Origin: Tengunoibacter tsumagoiensis
GTDB taxonomy: Bacteria > Chloroflexota > Ktedonobacteria > Ktedonobacterales > Ktedonobacteraceae
Direction: 5' to 3'
Assembly: GCF_003967535.1 (NCBI RefSeq)
Contig: NZ_BIFR01000002.1
Span: forward strand, 310,001-374,000
DNA: 64,000 bases
Below are positions 1-8,871 of the stretch, piece after piece (the first letter of the stretch is position 1; each line of letters opens with the position of its first letter). The notes below the pieces were generated by a model that was given only the letters and a program-made list of their open reading frames with translations, was not told the DNA's origin and made no database searches. Made by a program: the position numbers and the translations under genes.

Positions 1-3000
1 ACGATCGACTTTACCATTCTCCGTCAGAGGAATAGCGTCCAGGATGATAAAAGCCGCTGGTATCATATATTCAGGCACATACTGCTCCAAATAGTGTCTG
101 AATTGCAGAAATAGAGCACGCGAGCGTGCAGCTTTAAACAGATCGTTCGTGTACTCATGCCAGGGGACTGCTCTTTGCTCAGGCTGTGGAAAATCGGGGA
201 TGCTACGAGGAAGCGTCTCCTTTTGAAAGAAGACATCGAAGCGCCCTTCACGTGTATGGTTAGCCCAGCTCATCTGTAGCCTGTATCCGAGTGACTCAGC
301 CAGAGGGAAGAGCTCTTCAGGATCGATACCGGTTATTGGCGTAGTTTCCAGATAGGTACGCAGCTCCGTGACTGTTTGTCCTTCAGTCTGCCCCTGGAGC
401 ACCTGCGTGAGAAGAAGATCTTGCGCAAGGCGTCGATTGGCGATATTAACCAGACCGATAGCGTCTGGCCTGTCCGCCTCGAGGATCTGTCGAAGCTGTT
501 CAAGAGCAGGCTGCTCTTTCTGCCAATCCTGCCAGGAGATAGATTGCCGAGACTCTGCGAGGGTATCTAGATGTAAGACAACCTGATAGCGGAAACGCGT
601 TAATTCATTCTGGAAAGAGCCACGTTTGGGGGTAATTTCTACTGCGGAAACGCGTTTCATCGTCTCTTGCAAGGCAAAGAAAAAAGCAGGATCAAGCAAG
701 AGCTCTTTCTCCTGGGCCAAACGTCGCTGAATCTGTCTTTGTACCTGTTCAACAGAAGCGGTTGACGAGGCCTGATAGAATGCAACAGAGGTATGAAAGA
801 GCTCAAATAGAGGCAAGCTACGAATATCGCCCAGGAAAATGCGTCCACCTGGTTTGAGCATCTTGATAGCTCCTTCAAGCACACGGAGAAGATAGAAGCT
901 ATCAGGAAAATATTGAACAATGGAGTTCAGAATAATTAAGTCGAATTGCTCGTCTTCCATGCCAGAAAAATCGTCGGCATTCTTTTCCAGCAGAGAGACA
1001 TGAGCAAATTGGGTAGGATAGAGATCAAGATACTGTTGTAAATTGCGTAAGACAACATGAGAGAAATCCGTTCCCACATAGCGCTTACAATGAGGAGCCA
1101 CACGTGTCAGGAGCAGACCAGTGCCACAGCCAATCTCAAGAACATGCTGATGATCAAGTTCTAATAGCTGCTGAACAGTGTTTTGCGTCCATTCTTTCAT
1201 CTCCTGCCCGGGGAACGGTTGCAGCGTATAACTACTATTCCATCCAATGATATTAAAATCATCGTCTTGTGGCGTCTCCTGATGATACGTCTCCTCATAC
1301 AAACTCTGCCATTGAGAGACATAGTGTGTTGTCTCTGGAGCCTCAATGGATTGAAGATCGGGCGTGAGAGCAGCATCAGTTGTGTCACTGTTGCGTTGAG
1401 GGACGACATAGGCCACGAGTTTTTTATCGCCAGGCTGATCTTCTCGCGCAATGACAACGACATCCTTTACCGCAGCATGATGGCTCAGAACGGTCTCCAC
1501 TTCACCAGGTTCGATTCGATACCCACGAATTTTCACTTGCTGGTCAGTACGTCCTAAGAACTCTACCGTATAGTCATGTAAATAGCGCGCCTTATCTCCC
1601 GTATGATACAGTCGTACAGCCTCCTGGTGATAAGGAAAGCGATGAAGAATAAAGCGTTGTCCGGTTGTCTCCGGATCATTGTAGTAACCACGCGCCAGGC
1701 CATCTCCGCCGATATACAGATGACCTGGCACGCCAGGAGGCACTAATTGCATCTGTTCGTCCAGGATGGCGATCGATGTATTTGCAATGGGCCGACCAAT
1801 GGGAACAGTAGAATGAACCTGCGTCTCATCTTTGATCCAATGGCAGCAAGTAAACGTCGTGCCCTCCGTTGGTCCATACCCATTAATGAGCTTGCAGGAA
1901 GGTAGATCATTCAGAACCTGCACCACTTTGGAGACAGAGAGCGCATCTCCTCCAGCAAGGATCTGCCGTAGACTTTTTACCTCCTGAAGGTAGCCATCGG
2001 CCATCTGATGAAAAAGACCAGCAGTCAGCCAGAGTGTAGTAACTTCGTACCGTTGGAGTAAAACACGGAGCTCATCAAGGGAAGGGCGAGCTATGGGGCA
2101 AATAACAAGCTTTGCACCATTCAACAAAGCTCCCCAGATTTCAAATGTTGAGGCATCGAAGGCTAATGGTGCCATAAAGAAAAACGTGTGCTCAGGACTA
2201 AAATCAGCATAATCTGCCTCTTTGACTAACCGCACGATACTGTGGTGTTCGACCATGACTGCTTTGGGAATACCAGTTGATCCCGATGTAAAGAGAATAT
2301 AGGCCAGGTGTTGAGGGCTTACTTCATAGTCAAGGTTGGTGTCAGGGCAAGCCGAAATCTGCTGACTTTCTGTGTCCAGGCGGAGAAGCTGTTCTACCCA
2401 GGGAAGTTGAGGTGCAAATTGATCAGTAGTAATGATCAGTTGGATATCCACCATCTGGCTCAACAGGTGTAAACGCCTTGAAGGATACTGTGGATCAAGA
2501 GGAACATAGACGCCGCCTACTTTTACGATTGCCAGTAGCGCAATGATCATCTCAGGGCTGCGTTCTAGAAAAACGCCAATGGGCATCTCAGGAGTGATGC
2601 GATAGCGTTGTAAATAATGTGCAAGCTGGTTTGCCTGTTGGTTTAGCTCGGCATAGGTAAAACTACGCTGCTCAAAATAGAGTGCAGGAGCATGTGGTGT
2701 CTGGAGAACTTGCTCTTCAAAGCAGCTATGAAGAGCTACCTGGGGATAGGGAGTGATCTGTCCATGCCCCATAAAAAAGAGCTCTTCTGCTTCTTCTTGT
2801 GTCAGCAGAGGCAGATGCCAGATATTCTGCTCAGGATTTTGCAATACAGTGTACAAAAGATGTTCATAGTGCTGGAGTAGACGACGGATTGTCGTAGCCT
2901 CAAATAGATCGGTACTATACTCTGCCAGACATTCTAGTTTGCCCTTACTCTCCTCGATAGAAAGGAAAAGATCAAATTTGGCAGAGAGCGCATCGAGTTC

Positions 3001-4260
3001 TTCACAAGGATCAAGTTGGAGTCCTGGAAGCTCGAAGTGGGGCTGAGGCGCATTTTGCAGTGCAAACATCACCTGGACAACGGGCTGGCGGCTGAGATCT
3101 CGTTCTGGTTGGAGCTCTTCCACGATCTTCTCAAAAGGGAGATCCTGATGCGTGTAAGCTTCGAGGGATGTTTCATGAACCCGTTTTAAGACTTCATGAA
3201 AGTCTGGCTGATCTCGGAGATCTGCTTTTAACGCGAGCGTGTTTACAAAGAAGCCAATGAGACGCTCAATATCCGAGTGGGTGCGATTGGCAATCGGGGA
3301 GCCAACAAGGAACAGCTCCTGAGACGTATAACGTGCAAGCAAAATTTGAAAAGTAGCCAGGAGTACCGTAAAGAGAGTTTCACCTCTTGCTCGACTGAAA
3401 GAGAGCAGCCTGTCTCGGAGATCTGGTGAGAGCGTAAAGGTTTCAATAGCACCTTTAAAATTCTGTACAGTTGGACGAGGATGATCAGAAGGAAGCTCTA
3501 AAATAGTTGGAACGTCTTGTAACTGTTTTTTCCAATAAGCCAGTTGCTCTTCAAGAACCTTTCCCTGTAGCCACGCGCGCTGCCAGAGGGCAAAATCTGC
3601 ATATTGGATTGCAAGCTCTGGCAGAGGAGATGGTTGATGAGAGACGTAAGCCGAGTAGAGCTCAATAATCTCCTGCTTTAATATTCCAACTGACCAGCCA
3701 TCTGAAATAATATGATGCATATTAATCACCAGCAGATATTCATCTCCGGTTGTTTGCACAAGTAGAATGCGGATGAGCGGTCCTACCGTCAGATTAAAAG
3801 GAGTCTCTGCATCGGCATATGCTAATTTGAGTGCTTCATCATAGCTTTGATCAGATGGCCGAAGATCTTGATAAGAAAATGGCACCTCAAGTTCAGGAGC
3901 AATCACCTGAATGGGTTGATTGTTTTCGATTTGAAAGGTCGTACGTAACGATTCGTGGCGTCTGATAATCTCAGCAAAAGTGCTCGCTAATGCATCTAAC
4001 TGAAGGGTTCCTTTCAGGCGCATAGCGAAGATGACATTGTAGAATGGCAGGTTTGGAGCCCACTGATCGAGAAACCATAAACGTTGTTGGGCAAACGATA
4101 ATGGCAAGTTTCGTTGCTCTTTCGAGCGGGGACGAGGCCCTGATGAGTGTTCAGGAAGGCGCTGTTGAAGCCGGCTAATTAATTTTTGTCGCTGTTCAGC
4201 AGTCACACGAGGAGATGTTTTTTCGGTTGGTCGTAGATGCTGTTCTGTCATAGTTGACAT
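1..4260 (-). CDS. Non-ribosomal peptide synthetase, C-A-MT module, incomplete at window edge
   Basis: The minus frame stays open for 1,420 codons and runs off the left edge. A condensation domain comes first, with the HHxxxDG active site as HHIISDG at residues 182-188. The adenylation domain follows: TSGSTGIPK at 658-666, FDASTFEIW near 701 and NGYGPTE near 793. A SAM methyltransferase (LEIGCGTG at 1041-1048) sits between adenylation motif A8 (QVKIRGYRIEPGE) and motif A10 (PLTENGKVDR at 1411-1420). That position is typical of N-methylating modules. My reading of the specificity pocket is D-A-F-W-L-G-G-T-F plus the A10 lysine, the code known for valine, so N-methyl-valine is inferred. The carrier protein must lie outside the window. 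Start choice is unsure: AAGGAGG is 3 nt from the ATG at 4260 and 12 nt from the ATG at 4251. The MbtH-like gene at 6330-6563 is a probable partner. Confidence 0.93.
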   Translation of the reverse strand, partial: MSTMTEQHLRPTEKTSPRVTAEQRQKLISRLQQRLPEHSSGPRPRSKEQRNLPLSFAQQRLWFLDQWAPNLPFYNVIFAMRLKGTLQLDALASTFAEIIRRHESLRTTFQIENNQPIQVIAPELEVPFSYQDLRPSDQSYDEALKLAYADAETPFNLTVGPLIRILLVQTTGDEYLLVINMHHIISDGWSVGILKQEIIELYSAYVSHQPSPLPELAIQYADFALWQRAWLQGKVLEEQLAYWKKQLQDVPTILELPSDHPRPTVQNFKGAIETFTLSPDLRDRLLSFSRARGETLFTVLLATFQILLARYTSQELFLVGSPIANRTHSDIERLIGFFVNTLALKADLRDQPDFHEVLKRVHETSLEAYTHQDLPFEKIVEELQPERDLSRQPVVQVMFALQNAPQPHFELPGLQLDPCEELDALSAKFDLFLSIEESKGKLECLAEYSTDLFEATTIRRLLQHYEHLLYTVLQNPEQNIWHLPLLTQEEAEELFFMGHGQITPYPQVALHSCFEEQVLQTPHAPALYFEQRSFTYAELNQQANQLAHYLQRYRITPEMPIGVFLERSPEMIIALLAIVKVGGVYVPLDPQYPSRRLHLLSQMVDIQLIITTDQFAPQLPWVEQLLRLDTESQQISACPDTNLDYEVSPQHLAYILFTSGSTGIPKAVMVEHHSIVRLVKEADYADFSPEHTFFFMAPLAFDASTFEIWGALLNGAKLVICPIARPSLDELRVLLQRYEVTTLWLTAGLFHQMADGYLQEVKSLRQILAGGDALSVSKVVQVLNDLPSCKLINGYGPTEGTTFTCCHWIKDETQVHSTVPIGRPIANTSIAILDEQMQLVPPGVPGHLYIGGDGLARGYYNDPETTGQRFILHRFPYHQEAVRLYHTGDKARYLHDYTVEFLGRTDQQVKIRGYRIEPGEVETVLSHHAAVKDVVVIAREDQPGDKKLVAYVVPQRNSDTTDAALTPDLQSIEAPETTHYVSQWQSLYEETYHQETPQDDDFNIIGWNSSYTLQPFPGQEMKEWTQNTVQQLLELDHQHVLEIGCGTGLLLTRVAPHCKRYVGTDFSHVVLRNLQQYLDLYPTQFAHVSLLEKNADDFSGMEDEQFDLIILNSIVQYFPDSFYLLRVLEGAIKMLKPGGRIFLGDIRSLPLFELFHTSVAFYQASSTASVEQVQRQIQRRLAQEKELLLDPAFFFALQETMKRVSAVEITPKRGSFQNELTRFRYQVVLHLDTLAESRQSISWQDWQKEQPALEQLRQILEADRPDAIGLVNIANRRLAQDLLLTQVLQGQTEGQTVTELRTYLETTPITGIDPEELFPLAESLGYRLQMSWANHTREGRFDVFFQKETLPRSIPDFPQPEQRAVPWHEYTNDLFKAARSRALFLQFRHYLEQYVPEYMIPAAFIILDAIPLTENGKVDR

Positions 4261-4658
4261 CCGCCTCCTTACGGATAAAAATTATGCTTTCGACAGAGAG
4301 ACTGAAAACAAGAGCTATTACCCAAATCTTTTTGTTCATAGCCTGTTTGCTTCTTGCATATGGTAAGAAATCTTACGATCTCTCAGCCCAAAAGAAGCCC
4401 CTAATTCGCATAAGTTCTTCAGCTCTCTATCTTTCTATGAGGCAAAAAAAATTTCTCAAATGAAATTACCTTTACTTTTGATACAATAACATATAAAACC
4501 TACTGAAATCAAGATACACTTTGTACAGCATCGTATTCAATTTTAGAACTGATAGTAAGTGGATGAGTTGGCATATCTGAATGGAAGAGTGAATAGCATA
4601 ATCATTCATCGTTGAAGGAGTCGATCTAGAGCGAAGATATGATTGTACTTTATGTAAG
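4261..4658. other. AT-rich divergent intergenic region
   Basis: These 398 bases separate the leftward synthetase gene from the rightward membrane-protein gene and must hold the promoter of at least one of them. The only clear signal is the AAGGAGG just upstream of the synthetase start. I found no convincing -35/-10 pair, riboswitch or long hairpin. Confidence 0.5.
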
Positions 4659-5402
4659 GTGGACCACAGTTGTGTTAAAATAACAAAAAGTGCTATGAAA
4701 GGTGAGGATTTGGAACGATCTCTTCTCTCTATGCAAATGATGGTGATCTATCCGCATCGCTATCGCCGTCGCCGAGCTCTCATTGGCTTCGGACTCTGTT
4801 CTCTACTCGTTCTTGGGCTCGATGCCCTCGTTGTCTGGAGTTTCGGGATATTTGTTTATAGTAATATGCCACCGCCTATTTTTGTCTTTTGGGCACTGGT
4901 TGATGTCCTTTGGCCACTGGTGCTTACTGTTTTTGTGGGGTGGTCGGGATGGAGTTGTGCCGTCTATTGGAGGAAATGGCGGTCGGATCAGCCTCTCCTC
5001 ATGATTGATACTGAGGGCATGCACATCCATTTCTTGCGAGGTGTAGACAATGTGTTGCTTCCGTGGGAGGAGATCGCGTGGATTGCGGTGTTTCCCATTG
5101 TCGACGAAACGTTTCTTTCTGTCAGTCTCAAGGATGTGCGGCGTTGGTGGACCAGGTATGGCAATGGAAAATCACGTTTTTTTTGGCGCGATCCTCTCAC
5201 CCATGCACAGCTAAATCTCCGTCAGGCCGGGCTCTCTTTACCAGTCGAGCATATCTTCCGCTTCATCGAGGAGAACTACGCTCAAGAGTGTGCAGCCTCC
5301 AATGTCCACCTCCGACCAGATTCATTCTCGCTGCTTCTCAAATTCGCAAAATGCTGCAAAAAAAGTTTTACAGCATTTTGTAGAGACTGGTTATTCTCTT
5401 GA
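4659..5402 (+). CDS. Small integral membrane protein of unknown function
   Basis: The 247-residue product has two hydrophobic segments at about residues 47-72 and 76-100, preceded by an Arg-rich stretch (HRYRRRR), which predicts an inside N terminus. A cytoplasmic beta-rich region follows (DTEGMHIHF, LLPWEEIAWI). It resembles the STM3941/PH-like family of two-helix membrane proteins, but I cannot assign a function. The GTG start at 4659 has no clear ribosome binding site; the ATG at 4695 or the Met codons near 4731 are alternatives. The last 40 residues are Cys/Lys-rich. A 9-bp inverted repeat (5348-5356 with 5371-5379) lies within the 3' end of the gene. It converges on the acetyltransferase gene. 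Confidence 0.6.
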   Translation: MDHSCVKITKSAMKGEDLERSLLSMQMMVIYPHRYRRRRALIGFGLCSLLVLGLDALVVWSFGIFVYSNMPPPIFVFWALVDVLWPLVLTVFVGWSGWSCAVYWRKWRSDQPLLMIDTEGMHIHFLRGVDNVLLPWEEIAWIAVFPIVDETFLSVSLKDVRRWWTRYGNGKSRFFWRDPLTHAQLNLRQAGLSLPVEHIFRFIEENYAQECAASNVHLRPDSFSLLLKFAKCCKKSFTAFCRDWLFS

Positions 5403-5408
5403 GTTGGC

Positions 5409-5930
5409 TTATAAAGCTGATTTGACAGCAGGACAGCAGAGGATAAACTCCTCGATCTCCGCGCCACGGGCGTTGGCGTAGCCTCGTCCTTCGCCGCAGA
5501 TCGTGAAACCACATTTCTCCAGGACGCGGCGCGATGCCAGGTTGTCCTTTGCTACGCGGCCAAAGATGGGGCGCACTTGCACAATATCCAGCAAGGCTGT
5601 GAGTGCCCGGGTAGCGATGCCCTGGCCCCAGTAGGACCTGCCAAGCCAGTAGGTGACCTCTGGCCCCTCCATCTCTTCATCTCGATAGCTCGAGACGCTT
5701 CCTGCGACCTGTCCCTCAGCAATAATCGTCTTTATCGTGTTGCTCTCATCATTGAGAATCTTCTGCCAATGGCGCATAAAGGCTTCGCGGTCAGCCGGGT
5801 CTCTGGCTGTAAAAGCCGCCATATAGTTGGCCTCGGGGTCCAGCTGCTGCTCATAAAAAATAGGCAGATCGTCAGCGACCACATCTCGCAGGAGAATGTT
5901 GGGGACAGAATTTGGGATGTTCTTGCTCAT
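5409..5930 (-). CDS. GNAT-family N-acetyltransferase (RimJ/RimL-like)
   Basis: This 173-residue protein has the GNAT layout. The early strand reads ILLRDVVADDLPIFYEQQ. The acetyl-CoA pyrophosphate loop is RSYWGQGIATRAL at about residues 108-120, and NLASRRVLEKCGF at about 143-155 matches motif B. Length and motifs fit the RimJ/RimL-type acetyltransferases that modify the alpha-amine of proteins or small amines. The substrate cannot be told. The downstream neighbour is convergent with only 6 bases between stop codons. Confidence 0.88.
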   Translation of the reverse strand: MSKNIPNSVPNILLRDVVADDLPIFYEQQLDPEANYMAAFTARDPADREAFMRHWQKILNDESNTIKTIIAEGQVAGSVSSYRDEEMEGPEVTYWLGRSYWGQGIATRALTALLDIVQVRPIFGRVAKDNLASRRVLEKCGFTICGEGRGYANARGAEIEEFILCCPAVKSAL

Positions 5931-6329
5931 GTTGCTGATGACTTCCTTGCAATTATTTTATAAAGGCTATTAGATCTCATCACGAAAGCCAGAGGTCTGA
6001 TACCTGCGCTCTGTTGAGATCAGTCTGTTCATAGCTCTCTACATCTGATTCTTATTCACATGAGCTAACATGGAACCTCGAAGTGCCTATCAGAGAAAGA
6101 GATTATCCATCAGGAAGAAGCCCTTTTCAGAAAAGCTACCACGGTCATCATTTCTCATGACCGTGGTGGGTCGTTTACATCTCTTCTAGAATGAGCTTAT
6201 TGTAGGGGAGCCAGTGGAAGTACTGTTCCACAGAAGTGAAGCCCGTTGGTAGCTCCATGACCGAACGAAGCAAGGATTCGCTAGATTTTAGGGGCTATCT
6301 GGACTTCAGCACCAGGAGTGGGAGAAGAC
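5931..6329. other. Intergenic region with one terminator hairpin
   Basis: No gene-like reading frame is seen. The region contains the hairpin at 6138-6167, which fits termination of the leftward MbtH-like transcript. I found nothing else that I can support. Confidence 0.5.
6138..6167 (-). terminator. Intrinsic terminator of the mbtH-like gene
   Basis: An 11-bp perfect stem (ACCACGGTCAT with ATGACCGTGGT) closes an 8-nt loop. Read on the minus strand it is followed by AGCTTTTCT, a short T-rich run. It sits about 160 bases past the stop codon of the MbtH-like gene. Confidence 0.6.
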
Positions 6330-6563
6330 TTACGCCTCAGTTTGTTGCTGACTGATAGCTTCCATATGCTTGCGTAAGCTCAATGGCCGCATATCTGTCC
6401 ATACCTCTTTAATATACTCCAGACATTCTTGTTTCAAACCGCTTTTGCCAGCGTCACGCCATCCCAGGGGATTCTCTCTTTCAAGAGGCCAGATTGAGTA
6501 CTGTTCCTCATGATTGAGGACAACTTTATAAATACTTGTGTCTTCCTGCTCATCGAAAGGCAT
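6330..6563 (-). CDS. MbtH-like protein, NRPS adenylation chaperone
   Basis: The 77-residue product carries the MbtH signature: an N-terminal PFD, then VVLNHEEQYSIWP (the family N-x-E-x-Q-x-S-x-W-P), GW, CLEYIKEVWTDMRPLSL (the family WTDxRPxSL). MbtH-like proteins bind the adenylation domain of non-ribosomal peptide synthetases and are needed for solubility or activity. The gene lies on the same strand as the synthetase at 1-4260, about 2 kb upstream of it and separated by two other genes, so it is probably transcribed on its own with the terminator at 6138-6167. The C-terminal extension after RPLSL (about 17 residues) is short and ordinary. Confidence 0.95.
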   Translation of the reverse strand: MPFDEQEDTSIYKVVLNHEEQYSIWPLERENPLGWRDAGKSGLKQECLEYIKEVWTDMRPLSLRKHMEAISQQQTEA

Positions 6564-6728
6564 GTACTATCTCCTCTTCTGTGTTAGAAAGCTTTCAACG
6601 TACCAGAACAATTTGCTCTTACAATAATAGTATAAGCAAAAAATTAGAAAAGGCAATCCTTGTTGTTTTCGTGTCGCTGGAATTTCTCTGCATTCCAGCG
6701 ACGCCATTGTTCCAGTGGTCCAATACGA

Positions 6729-8495
6729 TTATAAATCAATGACCACCTCATCCTGCGGCTGCGAGCAACAGATCAGCAGATTTCCGCTTGCTGGAGCTTC
6801 AAGTGGATCAGGTTGATAGTGGACGGTACCTGAAATCAGACCACTTTCGCAGGTATGGCAGACTCCAGTTCGACATGACCATCGTACCGGGACATCACAT
6901 GCTTCAGCCAGTTCAAGTAAGCTGTGCAGTGCAGGATCCCAATGAGCAGTCAGATTACTGCGGGCAAACGAAACCAGGACGCCTGTTTCTGTTGTGTGAT
7001 CTGGCACGTGGGGCGCTCGTCGAGCCGTATTGACTATTCCAGGTGTTAGCGAGGGACCCTGTCCAAAAATCTCTGTAAAGAGAGAGGAAGACGGGATACC
7101 CTGAGCAATGAGACCACTCTGCAACTCCTGGAGGAAGCTTCCAGGTCCGCAGAGATAAAAATCCGCCTCTCGTGGTACGCCAAGACTGGAAAGAAGCGAT
7201 GCACTCAGGCGGCCAGGAGCATCGAAATCTATGCCTTGCCGATCCTGCGGAGTAGGTCGGCTATAACAGATATACTTGTGGCTGTTCGGCAGCTTCTCGA
7301 GTAGCTGGCAGGCCTCCTGTGCAAAGGGATGTTCCAGACTGTTCTGAGCCCCATACAGCCACCATATATCCCGCGATGAGCCCTGATTTGCCAGCGTATG
7401 GAGCATCGCCAACACAGGGGTTGCTCCTACGCCTGCACTTAAGAAGACAACTGGACGATTTTCCGTCGCTCGATACACAAAAGTTCCTCTTGGTGCGCTT
7501 ACATCTAGAATATCTCCCACACGTGTATGGGTATGAATGTATGTGCTGCCTCGACCATTGAACTCTTGCTTGATACTTACACGATAAGAATTGATAGCGG
7601 GTGCGCTAGAAAGAGAGTAATTGCGCAAGAGCGGCGAGGCATCGGACTGTGTTTGCAAGCGTAAAACCACAAATTGACCAGGGAGAGCCAGAGCAAGAGG
7701 ATGTTCATCCGCTGAGACCAGCACTAAAGAAAGGACACTCTGGCTCTCCCGCTCAATGCGCTCCACTTTTAAAGGGCGAAAACCCTGCCAGGCGGGCGGA
7801 GAACTGACAGCAGGGCCAAGGCCTGCGTTCCCACCCACTCCATTCCCTTTCTCCATCTGTTCTAACAGCGCCTGAAAGGATGTCTTCCAGCCAGGGCTGA
7901 GCGGTGGGATACGGAGAGCGCGCTCAACTTGAGCACGTGAATGATTACTCAGATAGAGCAATGCACTTATCTCTGCTACCGTCATGCGTTCGGGACCATC
8001 GGCGATCTTTATAATATCATCGCCAGCCTCAACAATCCCTTCTTGCAAAACACGTAAATAGAACCCTGGTCGTTTATGCGCAACAAGTAATGCAGGGATA
8101 GTGGGCTCATTCAACCTTATACCAACACGGAAGCACGTCACGCGAGGCTGTGTGACCTCAAAGAGAGCAGTACCAATACGATACTGATCGCCAATACAGA
8201 CCTCCTCATCGGATACACCATCCACCGTAAAATTCTCACCAAATTGCCCCATGACAAAGTCATTGCGGTGTAAATACTGTTCCCAATAATGATAGGAATC
8301 AATCTGATAGACAAAGACTGCGCGATTCTCACCGCCATGCCCACCCAGATCGCCTTGCTGATCGCCCTCTATGTTCAATCTTCGAACCATCCTCCCACCC
8401 TGAACAGGCTGTTTCCAGACAGCAGTACGTACAGTCTCCCCATGCCAGTTAATATCCTGGGGAATGCCAACATTCACAGACAGTAATTGTGACAT
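6729..8495 (-). CDS. MOSC domain / flavin reductase / [2Fe-2S] ferredoxin fusion
   Basis: The 588-residue product has three parts. Residues about 1-215 form a YiiM-like MOSC domain with EGDQQGDLGGHGG and the key cysteine in TQPRVTCFRVG. Such domains bind molybdenum cofactor or act in N-hydroxylated base reduction. Residues about 240-490 form a ferredoxin-NADP reductase module: RNYSLSSAP binds flavin, GVGATPVLAML and the later YLCGPGSF bind NAD(P)H. The last 90 residues are a plant-type [2Fe-2S] ferredoxin (CRTGVCHTC followed by a distal cysteine in LLICCSQ). The ATG at 8495 is chosen because AAGG lies 8 nt upstream; the in-frame extension to 8534 lacks a site. It is divergent from nifJ, suggesting shared redox control. 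The electron acceptor is unknown. Confidence 0.88.
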   Translation of the reverse strand: MSQLLSVNVGIPQDINWHGETVRTAVWKQPVQGGRMVRRLNIEGDQQGDLGGHGGENRAVFVYQIDSYHYWEQYLHRNDFVMGQFGENFTVDGVSDEEVCIGDQYRIGTALFEVTQPRVTCFRVGIRLNEPTIPALLVAHKRPGFYLRVLQEGIVEAGDDIIKIADGPERMTVAEISALLYLSNHSRAQVERALRIPPLSPGWKTSFQALLEQMEKGNGVGGNAGLGPAVSSPPAWQGFRPLKVERIERESQSVLSLVLVSADEHPLALALPGQFVVLRLQTQSDASPLLRNYSLSSAPAINSYRVSIKQEFNGRGSTYIHTHTRVGDILDVSAPRGTFVYRATENRPVVFLSAGVGATPVLAMLHTLANQGSSRDIWWLYGAQNSLEHPFAQEACQLLEKLPNSHKYICYSRPTPQDRQGIDFDAPGRLSASLLSSLGVPREADFYLCGPGSFLQELQSGLIAQGIPSSSLFTEIFGQGPSLTPGIVNTARRAPHVPDHTTETGVLVSFARSNLTAHWDPALHSLLELAEACDVPVRWSCRTGVCHTCESGLISGTVHYQPDPLEAPASGNLLICCSQPQDEVVIDL

Positions 8496-8871
8496 ACGGA
8501 TGACCTTTCTTCTCTGTTCAGTAACCAGAAGCACCGTTTCTTCAGGTTGATAGATCCATCATGACCGGGTTCCAGCGAACGATAACGGACACATACTGCT
8601 TTATAGTATTGTGTCTGCTCCGTAATATCAAGCAGAAGCAAACGGCAGGTGGAGGAATGGTTGTGTCTGAAGATACGTAGTAGCTGTGCTTCGTTGGTGA
8701 TGAAGAATGTTTGGGTTGTGATCAAAATGTGATGGTGAGCAGATATGCTCATTATATGACGGCAGAGAGGCCATATACGCATGTCAGACTCTCCCAGATG
8801 AAGCTTGAAGCGTCAAGAGATCAAGCCCGGCATAAGCAAGAGAGAGCCTGAACTGTTTTAGGAGGAGACAC
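8496..8871. promoter_or_regulatory. Divergent intergenic region with a 16-bp perfect palindrome
   Basis: This region drives the leftward MOSC/reductase gene and the rightward nifJ gene. At 8736-8751 there is a perfect palindrome, TGAGCA-GATA-TGCTCA, in the right size for a dimeric repressor site. A nearby repeat of TGTGAT (8718 and 8728 areas) is weaker. I did not find a consensus -35/-10 pair for either gene. Confidence 0.4.

Noticed and set aside
1..4260. Small frames opposite and within the NRPS region
   Set aside because: All lie inside a continuous 1,420-codon frame with full NRPS motifs.
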